A stretch of 64,000 bases of DNA, taken from positions 522,347-586,346 of the forward strand of contig NZ_JAUSUH010000003.1 of the NCBI RefSeq assembly GCF_030813595.1. The letters are read 5' to 3'. Origin of the DNA: Ancylobacter vacuolatus. GTDB lineage: Bacteria > Pseudomonadota > Alphaproteobacteria > Rhizobiales > Xanthobacteraceae. The position numbers were made by a program, and so were the translations under genes. Below the pieces are notes generated by a model, which saw nothing but the letters and a program-made list of their open reading frames with translations, did no database searches and was not told the DNA's origin. Positions 17,603 to 26,860 of the stretch are shown piece after piece; position 1 is the stretch's first letter; each line of letters opens with the position of its first letter.

Positions 17603-18676
17603 ATGCCCAAGATGAAAGCCGCCATCTTCGTCGAACCCGGCCGAATCGTCCTCGACGACAAGCCGATTCCCGATGTCGGTCCACTCGACGCGCTGGTGCG
17701 GATCACCACCACCACCATCTGCGGCACCGATGTGCACATTCTCAAGGGCGAGTATCCGGTCGCCCGCGGCCTCACCATCGGGCATGAGCCGGTGGGCATC
17801 ATCGAGAAGCTCGGCTCGCAGGTCACGGGCTATGCCGAGGGCCAGCGGGTCATCGCCGGCGCCATCACCCCTTCAGGCTATTCCTATGCCTGCCTGTGCG
17901 GCTGCGGCTCACAGGACGGGCCGGGCATGAAGCACGGCTTCAAGCCGATGGGCGGCTGGAAGTTCGGCAACACCATTGACGGCGCCCAGGCGGAATATGT
18001 GCTGGTGCCCGATGCCCTCGCCAATCTCGCCCCGGTGCCGGACGCGCTCTCCGACGAGCAGGTGCTGATGTGCCCGGACATCATGTCCACCGGCTTCTCC
18101 GGCGCCGAGAGCGGCGCCGTGCAGATCGGCGACATCGTGGCGGTGTTCGCGCTCGGCCCCATCGGCCTGTGCGCGGTGGCGGGCGCCAAGCTGAAGGGCG
18201 CCACCCGCATCATCGGCGTCGACACCGTGCCCGAGCGGCTCGCCATCGCCCGCCAGCTCGGCTGCAGCGACGTGGTGGACTTCAAGCAGGGCGACGTGGT
18301 CGAGCAGATCCTGGCGCTCACCGACGGGCGCGGCGTCGATGTCGCCATCGAGGCGCTCGGCACCCAGGGCACGTTCGAGAGCGCGCTGAAGGTGCTGCGC
18401 CCCGGCGGCACGCTGTCCTCGCTCGGCGTCTACTCCACCGATCTGAAAATCCCGCTCGGCGCCTTTTCCGCCGGGCTGGGCGACAACAAAATCGTCACCA
18501 CGCTCTGCCCCGGCGGCAAGGAGCGCATGCGCCGGCTGATCGACGTGATCGCCTCCGGCCGCATCGACCTCAAGCCGCTGGTCACGCACCGCTTCAAGCT
18601 TGACGATATCGAGGCGGCCTACGACCTGTTCGCGCACCAGCGCGACGGTGTGCTGAAGGTGGCGATCACGCCGTAA
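17603..18676 (+). CDS. Zinc-dependent alcohol dehydrogenase
   Basis: A 357-residue medium-chain dehydrogenase. The catalytic zinc ligands are Cys40 (TICGTD), His61 with Glu62 (IGHEPVG) and probably the Asp in CPDIMSTGF, which replaces the usual second Cys as in the Thermoanaerobacter/Clostridium beijerinckii secondary-alcohol dehydrogenase group. CPGGKERMRRLIDV and LVTHRF also match that group. An Asp after the second Rossmann strand (IGVDTVPERL) suggests NAD+ rather than NADP+. The four-Cys structural zinc lobe is not the usual one. GGAGAG sits 5 bases upstream of the ATG. Likely oxidises or reduces small secondary alcohols or ketones; the substrate is not known. Confidence 0.88.
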   Translation: MPKMKAAIFVEPGRIVLDDKPIPDVGPLDALVRITTTTICGTDVHILKGEYPVARGLTIGHEPVGIIEKLGSQVTGYAEGQRVIAGAITPSGYSYACLCGCGSQDGPGMKHGFKPMGGWKFGNTIDGAQAEYVLVPDALANLAPVPDALSDEQVLMCPDIMSTGFSGAESGAVQIGDIVAVFALGPIGLCAVAGAKLKGATRIIGVDTVPERLAIARQLGCSDVVDFKQGDVVEQILALTDGRGVDVAIEALGTQGTFESALKVLRPGGTLSSLGVYSTDLKIPLGAFSAGLGDNKIVTTLCPGGKERMRRLIDVIASGRIDLKPLVTHRFKLDDIEAAYDLFAHQRDGVLKVAITP

Positions 18677-18693
18677 AGAAGCAGGATGGCGCC

Positions 18694-18720
18694 ATCCCGG
18701 CCGCAACGCTGAGCCGGGAT
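18694..18720. repeat. Hairpin between convergent genes
   Basis: ATCCCGGC at 18694-18701 is complementary to GCCGGGAT at 18713-18720 with an 11-base loop. It is downstream of the alcohol dehydrogenase and of the convergent HTH gene. No T-run follows, so an intrinsic terminator is not certain. A second small hairpin (CGGCCCTGAGGGCCG) follows near 18755. Confidence 0.45.
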
Positions 18721-18785
18721 CGCCCTATCAGACCCGCGAACGATCCCGGATCGGCCCTGAGGGCCGTCCGGGGCGACGCAACGTG

Positions 18786-19109
18786 TCAGCCGTCATTGGC
18801 GGAAGAGAGCTGCTCGGCCGGGATATAGCCGCCCTGCTGGCGGATGCGCAGGCCCGGCCCACCGCCAGTGCTCGCCTGGCCGGGCGCGAGCAACTCAACG
18901 CCGGCCTCCTCCAGCGCCCGCAGCACCCGCCCCGCCTCGCCGGGGTCGAAATCGTCCAACGTCTCGCCGCCGCGCTCGAAGGCCTCCAGCCAGGTGGGCG
19001 TCACCCGGGCCTTCGCGGCCAGTTCGGCGGCACTCCAGCCCAGCAGGGCGCGCGCGGCCCGGCATTGGCCGGCGGAAAGGGCGAGGCTGGCGGGAAGGGT
19101 TTCGGGCAT
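18786..19109 (-). CDS. HTH (Xre-like) transcriptional regulator
   Basis: A 107-residue protein with one helix-turn-helix domain: SAGQCRAARALLGWSAAELAA is the typical first two helices of a Cro/CI fold, and VTPTWLEAFERG the recognition part. The C-terminal 40 residues (LRALEEAGVELL) match the tail common to short alphaproteobacterial Xre regulators. AGGAG lies 8 bases before the ATG at 19109. It stands alone between the alcohol dehydrogenase and ptsN, with which it shares orientation. The target is unknown. Confidence 0.82.
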   Translation of the reverse strand: MPETLPASLALSAGQCRAARALLGWSAAELAAKARVTPTWLEAFERGGETLDDFDPGEAGRVLRALEEAGVELLAPGQASTGGGPGLRIRQQGGYIPAEQLSSANDG

Positions 19110-19210
19110 GGCACGGCTCCTGACGTCTGACCCTGCTGAGGTAGGGCGCCGGGCGGGGAAAGTCATCACCTGCCCGCTTCTTGTCTGGTGCAGGCCGCCC
19201 TGCCGGCGCT

Positions 19211-19675
19211 TTACGCCGCGTCGGTGGCCGGCGCGCCGGTCAGAAGGGTGTGGATCGCCTGCGCATCGCGGCAATGGCGCAGCTTGCGGGCGGTCTCGGG
19301 GTCGCGCAGCAGCCGTGCCACCCGCGCCAGCGCCTTGAGGTGATCGGCCCCCGCCGCCTCCGGCGCCAGCAGCAGGAAGATGAGGTCGACCGGCTCGCCG
19401 TCCAGCGCCTCGAAATCGATCGGCCGGTCCAGCCGGGCGAACATGCCGAACAGCTTGTCCATCTTCGCCAGCTTGCCGTGCGGAATGGCGATGCCATTGC
19501 CGACGCCGGTGGAGCCGAGGCGCTCGCGCTGGTTCAGCGTCTCGAAGATCTCACGCTCGTCCCGCTTCAGCAGCGCCGCCGCATGGGCGGAAAGCTCCTG
19601 CAGGGCCTGTTTCTTGCTGCCGACCTTGAGAGTCGGAAACACCGCGGACGGTGCCAGAATGTCGTTCAGAGCCAT
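19211..19675 (-). CDS. ptsN: Nitrogen-regulatory PTS enzyme IIA (EIIA-Ntr)
   Basis: The 154-residue EIIA-Ntr of the nitrogen phosphotransferase system, a regulatory phosphocarrier rather than a sugar transporter component. The phosphorylated His is His66 in GNGIAIPHGK, and ERLGSTGVG is the matching conserved loop. In Proteobacteria it modulates K+ transport, stress responses and sigma-54 related regulation. It is the last gene of the lptC-lptA-lptB-rpoN-hpf-ptsN cluster, 91 bases after hpf, the standard order in alphaproteobacteria. Confidence 0.95.
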   Translation of the reverse strand: MALNDILAPSAVFPTLKVGSKKQALQELSAHAAALLKRDEREIFETLNQRERLGSTGVGNGIAIPHGKLAKMDKLFGMFARLDRPIDFEALDGEPVDLIFLLLAPEAAGADHLKALARVARLLRDPETARKLRHCRDAQAIHTLLTGAPATDAA

Positions 19676-19766
19676 GAGACGATCCGCGGCGTGGCGATCC
19701 GGGTCGGGGCGAGATGAAGCGCGCGAACCGCTCCAGCGGCCGCGCGCTTCCCATGAGGCAGGGTGA

Positions 19767-20372
19767 TCAATGGATTTCTTCCGCCAGGGCGCTGGCCGGC
19801 GGGTCCACCCAGCCGACATGACCGTCCGCGCGCCGGTAGACGACGTTGATGCGGCCATGGCCGGCATGGCGGAACACCAGGGCGGTGGCGCCGGTAAAGT
19901 CCAGTTCGAGAACCGCGTTGCTCACCGAAAGGCGCGGCAGGTTGGTCGTCGCCTCGGCGACCACGGTCGGGCACCAGCCCTCGCTGGGCTCGGCTTCCTC
20001 GTGGTCGGGCGCCGAGAACACGGTGATCGGAACCGTCTCGCCTCTCGGAGCGGGCTCGCTGGCGCCCTCGCCATTGCCGGCGCGACGCTTGACCCGGCTC
20101 TTGTAGCGCCGCAGCCGCGTTTCGATCCGCTCCACGGCGGCATCGGCGCTGGCATAAGGGTCCTGCGCGTCCGCATGGGCCTGCAACACCGTCCCGCTAT
20201 CGAGATGCAGCGCGCAGTCCGCGCGATAGCCGGAGCCCTCGCGGGCCACGGTGACGTGGCCGGACCAGCCACCGTCGAAGTACTTGTCCATCGCCCCGGC
20301 GACGCGATCGGAAACGCGCTGCCTGAGAGCTTCGCCCACGTCGAGATTTTTACCTGAAACCCGCAGCGGCAT
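19767..20372 (-). CDS. hpf: Ribosome hibernation promoting factor, long form
   Basis: A 201-residue HPF/RaiA protein. The N-terminal domain (about 1-100, MPLRVSGKNLDVGEALRQRV) binds the 30S mRNA/tRNA channel, a charged linker follows, and a C-terminal dimerisation domain (RRADGHVGWVDPP at the end) allows 100S disome formation without RMF, as in most bacteria outside gammaproteobacteria. The ATG at 20372 follows AGAGGGAC about 10 bases upstream. A perfect -35 TTGACA lies upstream at 20492-20497, so hpf and ptsN may have their own promoter in addition to reading from rpoN. Confidence 0.94.
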   Translation of the reverse strand: MPLRVSGKNLDVGEALRQRVSDRVAGAMDKYFDGGWSGHVTVAREGSGYRADCALHLDSGTVLQAHADAQDPYASADAAVERIETRLRRYKSRVKRRAGNGEGASEPAPRGETVPITVFSAPDHEEAEPSEGWCPTVVAEATTNLPRLSVSNAVLELDFTGATALVFRHAGHGRINVVYRRADGHVGWVDPPASALAEEIH

Positions 20373-20468
20373 CGTGACTAGTCCCTCTGCTGGGGCGGGT
20401 CGAGAAGCGTTCGCGAAACCGCCCCTCGCCCTGCCCGAACCCCCTACATGCCCGGCCGGTGCCACTAA

Positions 20469-20497
20469 GAGGTAGGAGCCGCGAAGGAAAGTGTCAA
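20469..20497 (-). promoter_or_regulatory. Possible promoter for hpf-ptsN
   Basis: On the minus strand TTGACA (20497-20492) is followed after 17 bases by TACCTC (20474-20469). The -35 is consensus but the -10 is poor, so this is tentative. An 11-bp tandem repeat (TGTGTGAAGCT at 20517-20527 and 20528-20538) lies just upstream and may be a binding site. Confidence 0.4.
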
Positions 20498-20576
20498 CGA
20501 GGGGCAGTGGACAGCGTGTGTGAAGCTTGTGTGAAGCTGCTGCGAAAGCTGCCCGGCGTCCTTCGCGCCCGCCTGT

Positions 20577-22193
20577 TCAGCCGGCGGCGGCCGCCGCCTG
20601 CTTCTCGCGCCGGCGCTGCACGGAGGAGGGAATCCGCATCGCCTCGCGATATTTCGCCACGGTGCGGCGGGCAATGTCGATGCCCGCCTCGCGCAGGCGC
20701 TGCACCAGCGTGTCGTCGGAAAGCACGTCATCGGGGCTCTCCGCCTCGATCATCTGCTTGATGCGGAAGCGCACCGATTCCGCCGAATGCGCCTCCCCGC
20801 CATCCGAGGACGAAATAGAAGACGAGAAGAAATATTTCATCTCGAAGATTCCGCGCGGCGTCGCCATGTATTTGTTGGACGTCACGCGCGAGACGGTGGA
20901 TTCATGCATGCCGATGGCGTCGGCCACCATGCGCAGGTTCAGCGGCCGCAGATGCTGCACGCCGAGCGACAGAAAGGCGTCCTGCTGACGTACGATCTCC
21001 GTCGCCACCTTCAGGATGGTACGGGCGCGCTGGTCGAGCGAGCGGGTGAGCCAGGTCGCCGTCTGCATGCAATCGGAGAGGAAGGCCTTTTCGCGCTCGT
21101 TGCGGGTGATCTTCTGCACCCGGGCATAATAGGCCTGGTTGACCAGCACCCGCGGCAGGGTCTCGGAATTGAGCTCCACCAGCCAGTTGTCGGTGGCGCC
21201 GCGCACGAAGACATCCGGCACCACCGGCTGGATGATTCCCGAGCCGAAGGCGAGGCCCGGCTTGGGGTTCAGCCGGCGGATCTCGCCGACCATCTCGGCC
21301 AGATCCTCGTCGTCGACGCCGCACACCCGCTTCAGCGTGGTGAATTCGCGCCGGGCCAGCAATTCAAGATGGGCGAGCAAGGCCGCCATGCAGGGGTCGT
21401 AGCGGTTGCGCTCGCGCAGCTGGATGGCGAGGCACTCCGCCAGCGAGCGCGCGCCGATGCCGGGCGGATCGAAGGTCTGGACCACGGCCAGCACCTTTTC
21501 CACCGTCGCCGGCGGGGCGCCGAGCCGCTCGGCGACGCCGGCGACGTCGGCGGAAAGGTAGCCGGCCTCGTCGATCAGGTCGATGAGGTTGAGGCCGATG
21601 AGGCGCTCGACCGGATCACTGACCGCCAGCACAAGCTGGGCTTCGAGGTGGTCGGCCAGCGAGATTTCGGCCGAGACGAAAGCTTCGAGATTGTAGCCCT
21701 CGCCATCCTGGCCGCCGCCACCCGCACCGGTCCATTCGGAATAGGCCGGCGCCTCGCTGCTGGGCATGGGGGCGACCGGCTCGCGGCCGGCATCGTCGGG
21801 AAAGACGTTCTCCATGCTGGTGTCGAGCCGGTCCTCGATGGCGCTGCGGCTGGTATCGAGCCGCTCTTCCAGCCAGTCGGACACCCGCTCGTCGCGGCCG
21901 TCGCGCTCGTCCCGCATGTCGCGTTCGCCCGCGGCCTCCGCCCTTGGGTCGAGATCGGCATCGCTGGTGCGCTCACGGACGCCGCCGGCCTCGCCCTCGC
22001 CCTCACCCGTGCCGGCACGCTCGCCCTCGGGCTCCGCCTGGCGTTCCAGCAGCGGGTTGCGCTCCAGTTCCGCCTCGACATACGCCACCAGATCGAGATT
22101 GGAGAGCTGCAGCAGCTTGATCGCCTGCATCAGCTGCGGCGTCATCACCAGCGACTGGGTCTGGCGGAATTCGAGACGCGGACCTAGCGACAT
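20577..22193 (-). CDS. rpoN: RNA polymerase sigma-54 factor
   Basis: A 538-residue sigma-54. Region I (SLGPRLEFRQTQSLVMTPQL, the AAA+ activator contact) is followed by an acidic region II (about 60-150), the core-binding domain, a helix-turn-helix (IGMHESTVSRVTSNKYMATP, with FEMKYFFSS after it) and the C-terminal RpoN box (ARRTVAKYREAMRIPSS) that reads the -24 element. The ATG at 22193 was chosen because homologues start there and GGAGAG is upstream. It directs transcription of nitrogen and other activator-dependent genes. Located between lptB and hpf. Confidence 0.97.
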   Translation of the reverse strand: MSLGPRLEFRQTQSLVMTPQLMQAIKLLQLSNLDLVAYVEAELERNPLLERQAEPEGERAGTGEGEGEAGGVRERTSDADLDPRAEAAGERDMRDERDGRDERVSDWLEERLDTSRSAIEDRLDTSMENVFPDDAGREPVAPMPSSEAPAYSEWTGAGGGGQDGEGYNLEAFVSAEISLADHLEAQLVLAVSDPVERLIGLNLIDLIDEAGYLSADVAGVAERLGAPPATVEKVLAVVQTFDPPGIGARSLAECLAIQLRERNRYDPCMAALLAHLELLARREFTTLKRVCGVDDEDLAEMVGEIRRLNPKPGLAFGSGIIQPVVPDVFVRGATDNWLVELNSETLPRVLVNQAYYARVQKITRNEREKAFLSDCMQTATWLTRSLDQRARTILKVATEIVRQQDAFLSLGVQHLRPLNLRMVADAIGMHESTVSRVTSNKYMATPRGIFEMKYFFSSSISSSDGGEAHSAESVRFRIKQMIEAESPDDVLSDDTLVQRLREAGIDIARRTVAKYREAMRIPSSVQRRREKQAAAAAG

Positions 22194-22247
22194 GGCGCGC
22201 ACTCTCCACGGGCGGCGGCAAAAGCGGTGGGCGGGATGCGGTCCATG

Positions 22248-23249
22248 CTACAGACGGAACTCCTCGCCGAGATAGAGGCGACGGACTTCCTCGCTCGCCA
22301 CGATTTCCTCGGGCGAGCCTTCCATCAGCACGGAACCGGAATGGATGATGTAGGCGCGGTCGATGAGGCCCAGCGTCTCGCGCACATTGTGGTCGGTGAT
22401 CAGAACGCCGATGCCGCGCTCGGTGAGCTGGCGCACCAGCGCCTGGATGTCGCCGACCGCGATCGGGTCAATGCCGGCGAAAGGCTCGTCCAGCAGCATG
22501 AATGTGGGGCGCGAGGCCAGCGCGCGGGCGATTTCCACCCGCCGCCGCTCGCCGCCGGAAAGAGCGATGGAGGGCGATTTGCGCACATGGGTGACGCGGA
22601 ATTCTTCCAGCAGTTCGTTGAGCTGGCGCTCCCGCTCGCGGCGGTTCGGCTCCACCACCTCCAGCACGGCGCGAATGTTGTTCTCCACCGACAGGCCGCG
22701 AAAGATCGACGCTTCCTGTGGCAGGTAGCCGACGCCGAGGCGGGCGCGGCGGTACATCGGCAGGTGGGTCACGTCGTGACCGTCCAGCTCGATGCGGCCG
22801 GCATCGGCCTTCACGAGGCCGGTGATCATGTAGAAGATGGTGGTCTTGCCGGCGCCGTTCGGCCCCAGCAGGCCCACCGCCTCGCCGCGTCGCACATGCA
22901 GGCTCGCCCCACGCACCACCTGTCGGCCGCCATAGCTCTTGGCGAGGCCGACCGCGTTGAGCATGCGCTGTTCGCCCACCGTCGGCTCGGGCGTGCGGAA
23001 CGCCGTCACGGCAGGCGGGGCCGGCGCGCGGCCCGTCTCGGCCGCGTGGGCGGAACCCGGCGCCTCACGCGGCGCGCGCAGATCCGCCGCCAGCGCCGCT
23101 TCAAAATCGGCCTGGAAACGGGCCTCGATTTCGTCGGCGCCGGGCGCCGCCTCGTCATGGTCGCTGAAACCGCGGGCCGGCGCGGACGCTGACCCGGAAC
23201 GTTGTGACGCTGCCTTGCCGCGTCCGACGATCGTCGAGAAAAGTCCCAC
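22248..23249 (-). CDS. lptB: LPS export ABC transporter ATP-binding protein
   Basis: The cytoplasmic ATPase of the LptB2FGC complex that extracts lipopolysaccharide from the inner membrane. The ABC domain has Walker A GPNGAGKTT, signature LSGGERRRVEIARAL and Walker B FMLLDEPFAGIDP. The protein has 333 residues instead of about 240 because of an N-terminal extension of roughly 85 residues rich in Ala, Glu, Arg and Ser and probably disordered; similar extensions are known in Hyphomicrobiales. GTG 23249 is preferred since GGAGG sits 6 bases upstream. Follows lptA by about 220 bases and precedes rpoN by 54. Confidence 0.94.
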   Translation of the reverse strand: MGLFSTIVGRGKAASQRSGSASAPARGFSDHDEAAPGADEIEARFQADFEAALAADLRAPREAPGSAHAAETGRAPAPPAVTAFRTPEPTVGEQRMLNAVGLAKSYGGRQVVRGASLHVRRGEAVGLLGPNGAGKTTIFYMITGLVKADAGRIELDGHDVTHLPMYRRARLGVGYLPQEASIFRGLSVENNIRAVLEVVEPNRRERERQLNELLEEFRVTHVRKSPSIALSGGERRRVEIARALASRPTFMLLDEPFAGIDPIAVGDIQALVRQLTERGIGVLITDHNVRETLGLIDRAYIIHSGSVLMEGSPEEIVASEEVRRLYLGEEFRL

Positions 23250-23470
23250 GCGCACCCTCCGTGGTGAGATCACCACCCGGAAGGTGATAAACGTTCAGCG
23301 CGCCGCTGGCAAATCGGGATGCAAGAAGCGGGCCGAAATGCGGGCAGAGTCAGGCTGAACCCGGAAACGGGTGTTTGCATACCCATGAAACCCGAACGGT
23401 TCCTCGCCGCGCTCCGGCGTCCGCGCAAGGGCGCAACGCCAAGCGTCAAGGGCGCGCGCCCCCGCGAAGG

Positions 23471-24160
23471 TTACGGCGCCGGCTTCGGCTTGGCCGCCGG
23501 GGCGGCCGGCTTGGCGCCGGGCAGGCCACCGCCATTGCCCATGCTGTTGGGCACGATCAGGCTCTCAATGCGGCCGCCATCGAAGCGCGACAGGCCGCTG
23601 GTCAGGTCGACGGTCAGCTTCTTGCCGCGAATGACGTTCGGCCCGGAGGTGAGCACGACGGGGTTGCCGGTGAGGGTGATGGTGTTCGCCTTGGTCTCGA
23701 ACACCCCCTGGTCGCCGGTGGCGGTCTGCTCCTTGGTGGTCACGACCACGGAGCCGTTGATTTCCAGCCGGCGGATGGCGGAGGAGTTGATCGGGCTGCC
23801 CGCGGCCAGCGCGTCGCTGGAAGGCGCGGCCGCCTCCTTGCCGCCCGCCTCCTTGCCGCCCGCCTCCTTGCCGCCCGCTTCCTTGCCGTCATAGAAAACC
23901 ACCAGCTCCTTACAGCGCATGGTGGTGTCGCCCTGCTGCACCACCACATTGCCGCTGAACACCGCCTGCTTCTCCTGGTCGCGCACTTCCAGGCTGTTGG
24001 CGTTGATCCGGATCGGTGCGTCGCGATTCGCCGCGAAGCCCTGAAGGGCGTTTGGCACGTTCTTGCCTTGGGCCAGGGCCGCAGTCGCCAGCGGGCCGAG
24101 GCACGCGGCAGCGAGAAGGGCGGCGAGGCCGGCACGGGTGAAAGCGTGGGGCATGTTCAT
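23471..24160 (-). CDS. lptA: LPS transport periplasmic protein LptA
   Basis: A 229-residue periplasmic protein with a signal peptide (AGLAALLAAACLGPLATAALAQ) and an OstA/LptA beta-jellyroll (INANSLEVRDQEKQAVFSGN and NTITLTGNPVVLTSG) that bridges LptC to LptD. An insertion in the middle has four tandem KEAGG-type units (about residues 95-115), not part of the standard fold. The ATG at 24160 gives a good leader; ATG 24154 is an alternative. The C-terminus ends in a Pro/Ala/Lys tail. It lies 47 bases after lptC. Confidence 0.92.
   Translation of the reverse strand: MNMPHAFTRAGLAALLAAACLGPLATAALAQGKNVPNALQGFAANRDAPIRINANSLEVRDQEKQAVFSGNVVVQQGDTTMRCKELVVFYDGKEAGGKEAGGKEAGGKEAAAPSSDALAAGSPINSSAIRRLEINGSVVVTTKEQTATGDQGVFETKANTITLTGNPVVLTSGPNVIRGKKLTVDLTSGLSRFDGGRIESLIVPNSMGNGGGLPGAKPAAPAAKPKPAP
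23838..23887 (-). repeat. 15-bp tandem repeat inside lptA
   Basis: The unit CGCCTCCTTGCCGCC occurs about three and a half times in a row and encodes the KEAGG motif of LptA. It is a simple in-frame minisatellite whose length could change by slippage without breaking the frame. Confidence 0.85.
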
Positions 24161-24207
24161 GCCGACATGTCTAGCCGCCCCGCGCCGACGGTTCAATGAG
24201 GACCGCG

Positions 24208-25035
24208 TCACGGAGTCGTGCCATGGGCGCTCGCCTCGGGCGCGGGCGCGGCGGTCGGTGCAGGTGCGGCGGCGCCTTGCCCGCCGCCTTGCCCGCCTTT
24301 GGCCGCCGCCTCTTCCGGAGCCGGCATCTTGAAGTCCAGCTGCACATTGCCCACCAGCAGCGCGCGCGAATCCTTCTGCGACACTTCCAGCGTATCGGCG
24401 GTCAGCTTGCCGTCGAGGTAGGTCAGCTCGACCGGGCTGTTCGAGACCATCTTGCCGCCCTTGATGTCGATCGCGGCCTCCTTCAGCCGCCCGCCATAGC
24501 CGGAGGACGTATCGAAGGTCACGCCGCCATCCAGGGTGAGATTCTCGGTCTTGGTATCGTAGCTGCCGCCGATGGCGCTGAGGTTGGCCCAGCCCTTGTC
24601 CGCCAGTTCAAGCTTAGCCTCGATCTTGTCGAGCGTGATGAGGTTGGGCTGCGTCAGGTCCTGCGAGGCGGCGAAGGCGGAAACATTGTAGCCGCGATTA
24701 TCGGCGGTGAAGCCGTGCAGGCGGGGAAACTCCATCTTCACCTGCGTGCCCGACAGTGACACCCGCCCGAGATCGAAGGGCAGGTCGACGGCGAGGGTGA
24801 AGGGATCGAGATAATTGATCGCCAGCGTGGCGCCGAGCGCCAGCACCACGCCGAGCGGCAGGGCGACGCGAAGGAATCGCACCCGGCGGCTGTGGCGCCG
24901 CGCATTCTTGAACAGCTGAGCCTGCGAGGGACCACGAGAGGCGCCATAGGCGGGGGCGTGCGCCGACCCGCGGCGCCCTTCCGGCTCGCTCGCTTTCGCG
25001 CCCCGCGGAACGGGGGGTTCGACATGCTTGTTCAT
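24208..25035 (-). CDS. lptC: LPS export protein LptC
   Basis: A 275-residue bitopic protein of the LPS transporter. A basic N-terminal segment of about 80 residues is followed by one transmembrane helix (VALPLGVVLALGATLAINYL) and a periplasmic beta-jellyroll (MEFPRLHGFTADNRGYNVSA, LTADTLEVSQKDSRALLVGN) related to LptA. The C-terminus is Gly/Ala/Pro-rich. The ATG at 25035 starts MNKHVEPPVPRG. It is the first gene of the cluster in this window, with a 143-base gap to the RNase D gene. Confidence 0.9.
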   Translation of the reverse strand: MNKHVEPPVPRGAKASEPEGRRGSAHAPAYGASRGPSQAQLFKNARRHSRRVRFLRVALPLGVVLALGATLAINYLDPFTLAVDLPFDLGRVSLSGTQVKMEFPRLHGFTADNRGYNVSAFAASQDLTQPNLITLDKIEAKLELADKGWANLSAIGGSYDTKTENLTLDGGVTFDTSSGYGGRLKEAAIDIKGGKMVSNSPVELTYLDGKLTADTLEVSQKDSRALLVGNVQLDFKMPAPEEAAAKGGQGGGQGAAAPAPTAAPAPEASAHGTTP

Positions 25036-25178
25036 GCGCGACGGTTTATCCCCGGCTGACGGCCACCCTCCGCAACCCTGGCCGCCGCTCAAGATGGCGG
25101 CTTCCGGCCAAAGGCGCAAGCCGGAGCGGCGACCGTTACCCACTCGCCCGAGAAGCCGGCGATTGTCAGGCAGCGCGC

Positions 25179-25811
<633 letters not shown>

Positions 25812-25899
25812 GGGAACCGTGGGTTTTAAAAGGTTTGCGCTGCTTACCACCACCTGCCCCGGCGCGGCAACCGCGCAGGCTGTGTCGGCCGGCGGCGGC

Positions 25900-26856
25900 T
25901 CAGGCCAGCAGCGCGTCGGCAAGGAGGCCGGCGAGCAGGATCAGCCCGGCGTCGCGGTTGGAACGGAACAGGCGCAGGCACAGCGCGCGGTCGTCAATGT
26001 CGAGCCGCCACAGCTGCGTGCAGAGCTGCACGGTAAAGATGCCGAGCCCGCCCCAGGCCAGCGGCCCGGCACCGGCACTCGCCAGCGCAAGGCCGAACAG
26101 CACCACCGCCGCGCCATAAAGCCCGGCCAGCCATTTGCTTGTATCGCCGGCAAACAGCAGGGCCGAGGATTTCACCCCGACAATCGCGTCGTCCTCGCGG
26201 TCCTGATGGGCATAGATGGTGTCATAGCCCACCACCCACAGCACCGCGCCGGCATAGAGCAGCAGGGCGGGCGCCGGCAGCGCCTGCAGCAGCACAGCGA
26301 AACCCATCAGCGCGCCCCAGGAGAAGGCAAGGCCGAGCACGAGCTGGGGGATCCAGATCACCCGCTTCATCAGCGGATAGACCACCACCAGCCCGAGCGA
26401 GGAAAGCGCCACCCCGATGGCGAATCCGGGCAGGCAGAGCAGCACCACCAGCCCCACCAGGCACTGAAGGGCGAGAAAGAGCACGGCCCCGGTCAGCGTC
26501 ACCTGCCCGGACGGCAGCGGGCGCGAGCGGGTGCGCTCCACCCGCCCGTCAATGTCGCGATCGAGAATGTCGTTCCAGGTGCAGCCGGCGCCGCGCATCG
26601 CCACCGCGCCGAGGGCGAACAGCCCCGCCCAGGCCGCCGCCTGCCCATAGGCGGCAACGCCGCTTTCCGCCTGCACCCGCAAGGCGAGCGCCAGCGACCA
26701 CCAGCAGGGAATCAGCAGGAGCCAGCTGCCGATCGGCCGATCGGCGCGGGCGAGACGAAGAAAGGGGCGCAGCGCGGCGGGGGCGTAGCGGTCGACCCAA
26801 TTGCCGGCGGAATCGGCCGGAGCCGGCGCGACGGGAGACGGCGCGGCGGTGGTCAT
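25900..26856 (-). CDS. ubiA: 4-hydroxybenzoate octaprenyltransferase
   Basis: A 318-residue polytopic membrane prenyltransferase that attaches the polyprenyl chain to 4-hydroxybenzoate in ubiquinone synthesis. The first Asp-rich motif is NDILDRDIDGRVERT followed by RSRPLPSG, and the second is GYDTIYAHQDREDD; both bind Mg-diphosphate. Eight or nine hydrophobic helices are seen. ATG 26856 follows the upstream secreted protein gene by only 4 bases, so they form one transcript. Confidence 0.95.
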   Translation of the reverse strand: MTTAAPSPVAPAPADSAGNWVDRYAPAALRPFLRLARADRPIGSWLLLIPCWWSLALALRVQAESGVAAYGQAAAWAGLFALGAVAMRGAGCTWNDILDRDIDGRVERTRSRPLPSGQVTLTGAVLFLALQCLVGLVVLLCLPGFAIGVALSSLGLVVVYPLMKRVIWIPQLVLGLAFSWGALMGFAVLLQALPAPALLLYAGAVLWVVGYDTIYAHQDREDDAIVGVKSSALLFAGDTSKWLAGLYGAAVVLFGLALASAGAGPLAWGGLGIFTVQLCTQLWRLDIDDRALCLRLFRSNRDAGLILLAGLLADALLA

Positions 26857-26860
26857 GGTT

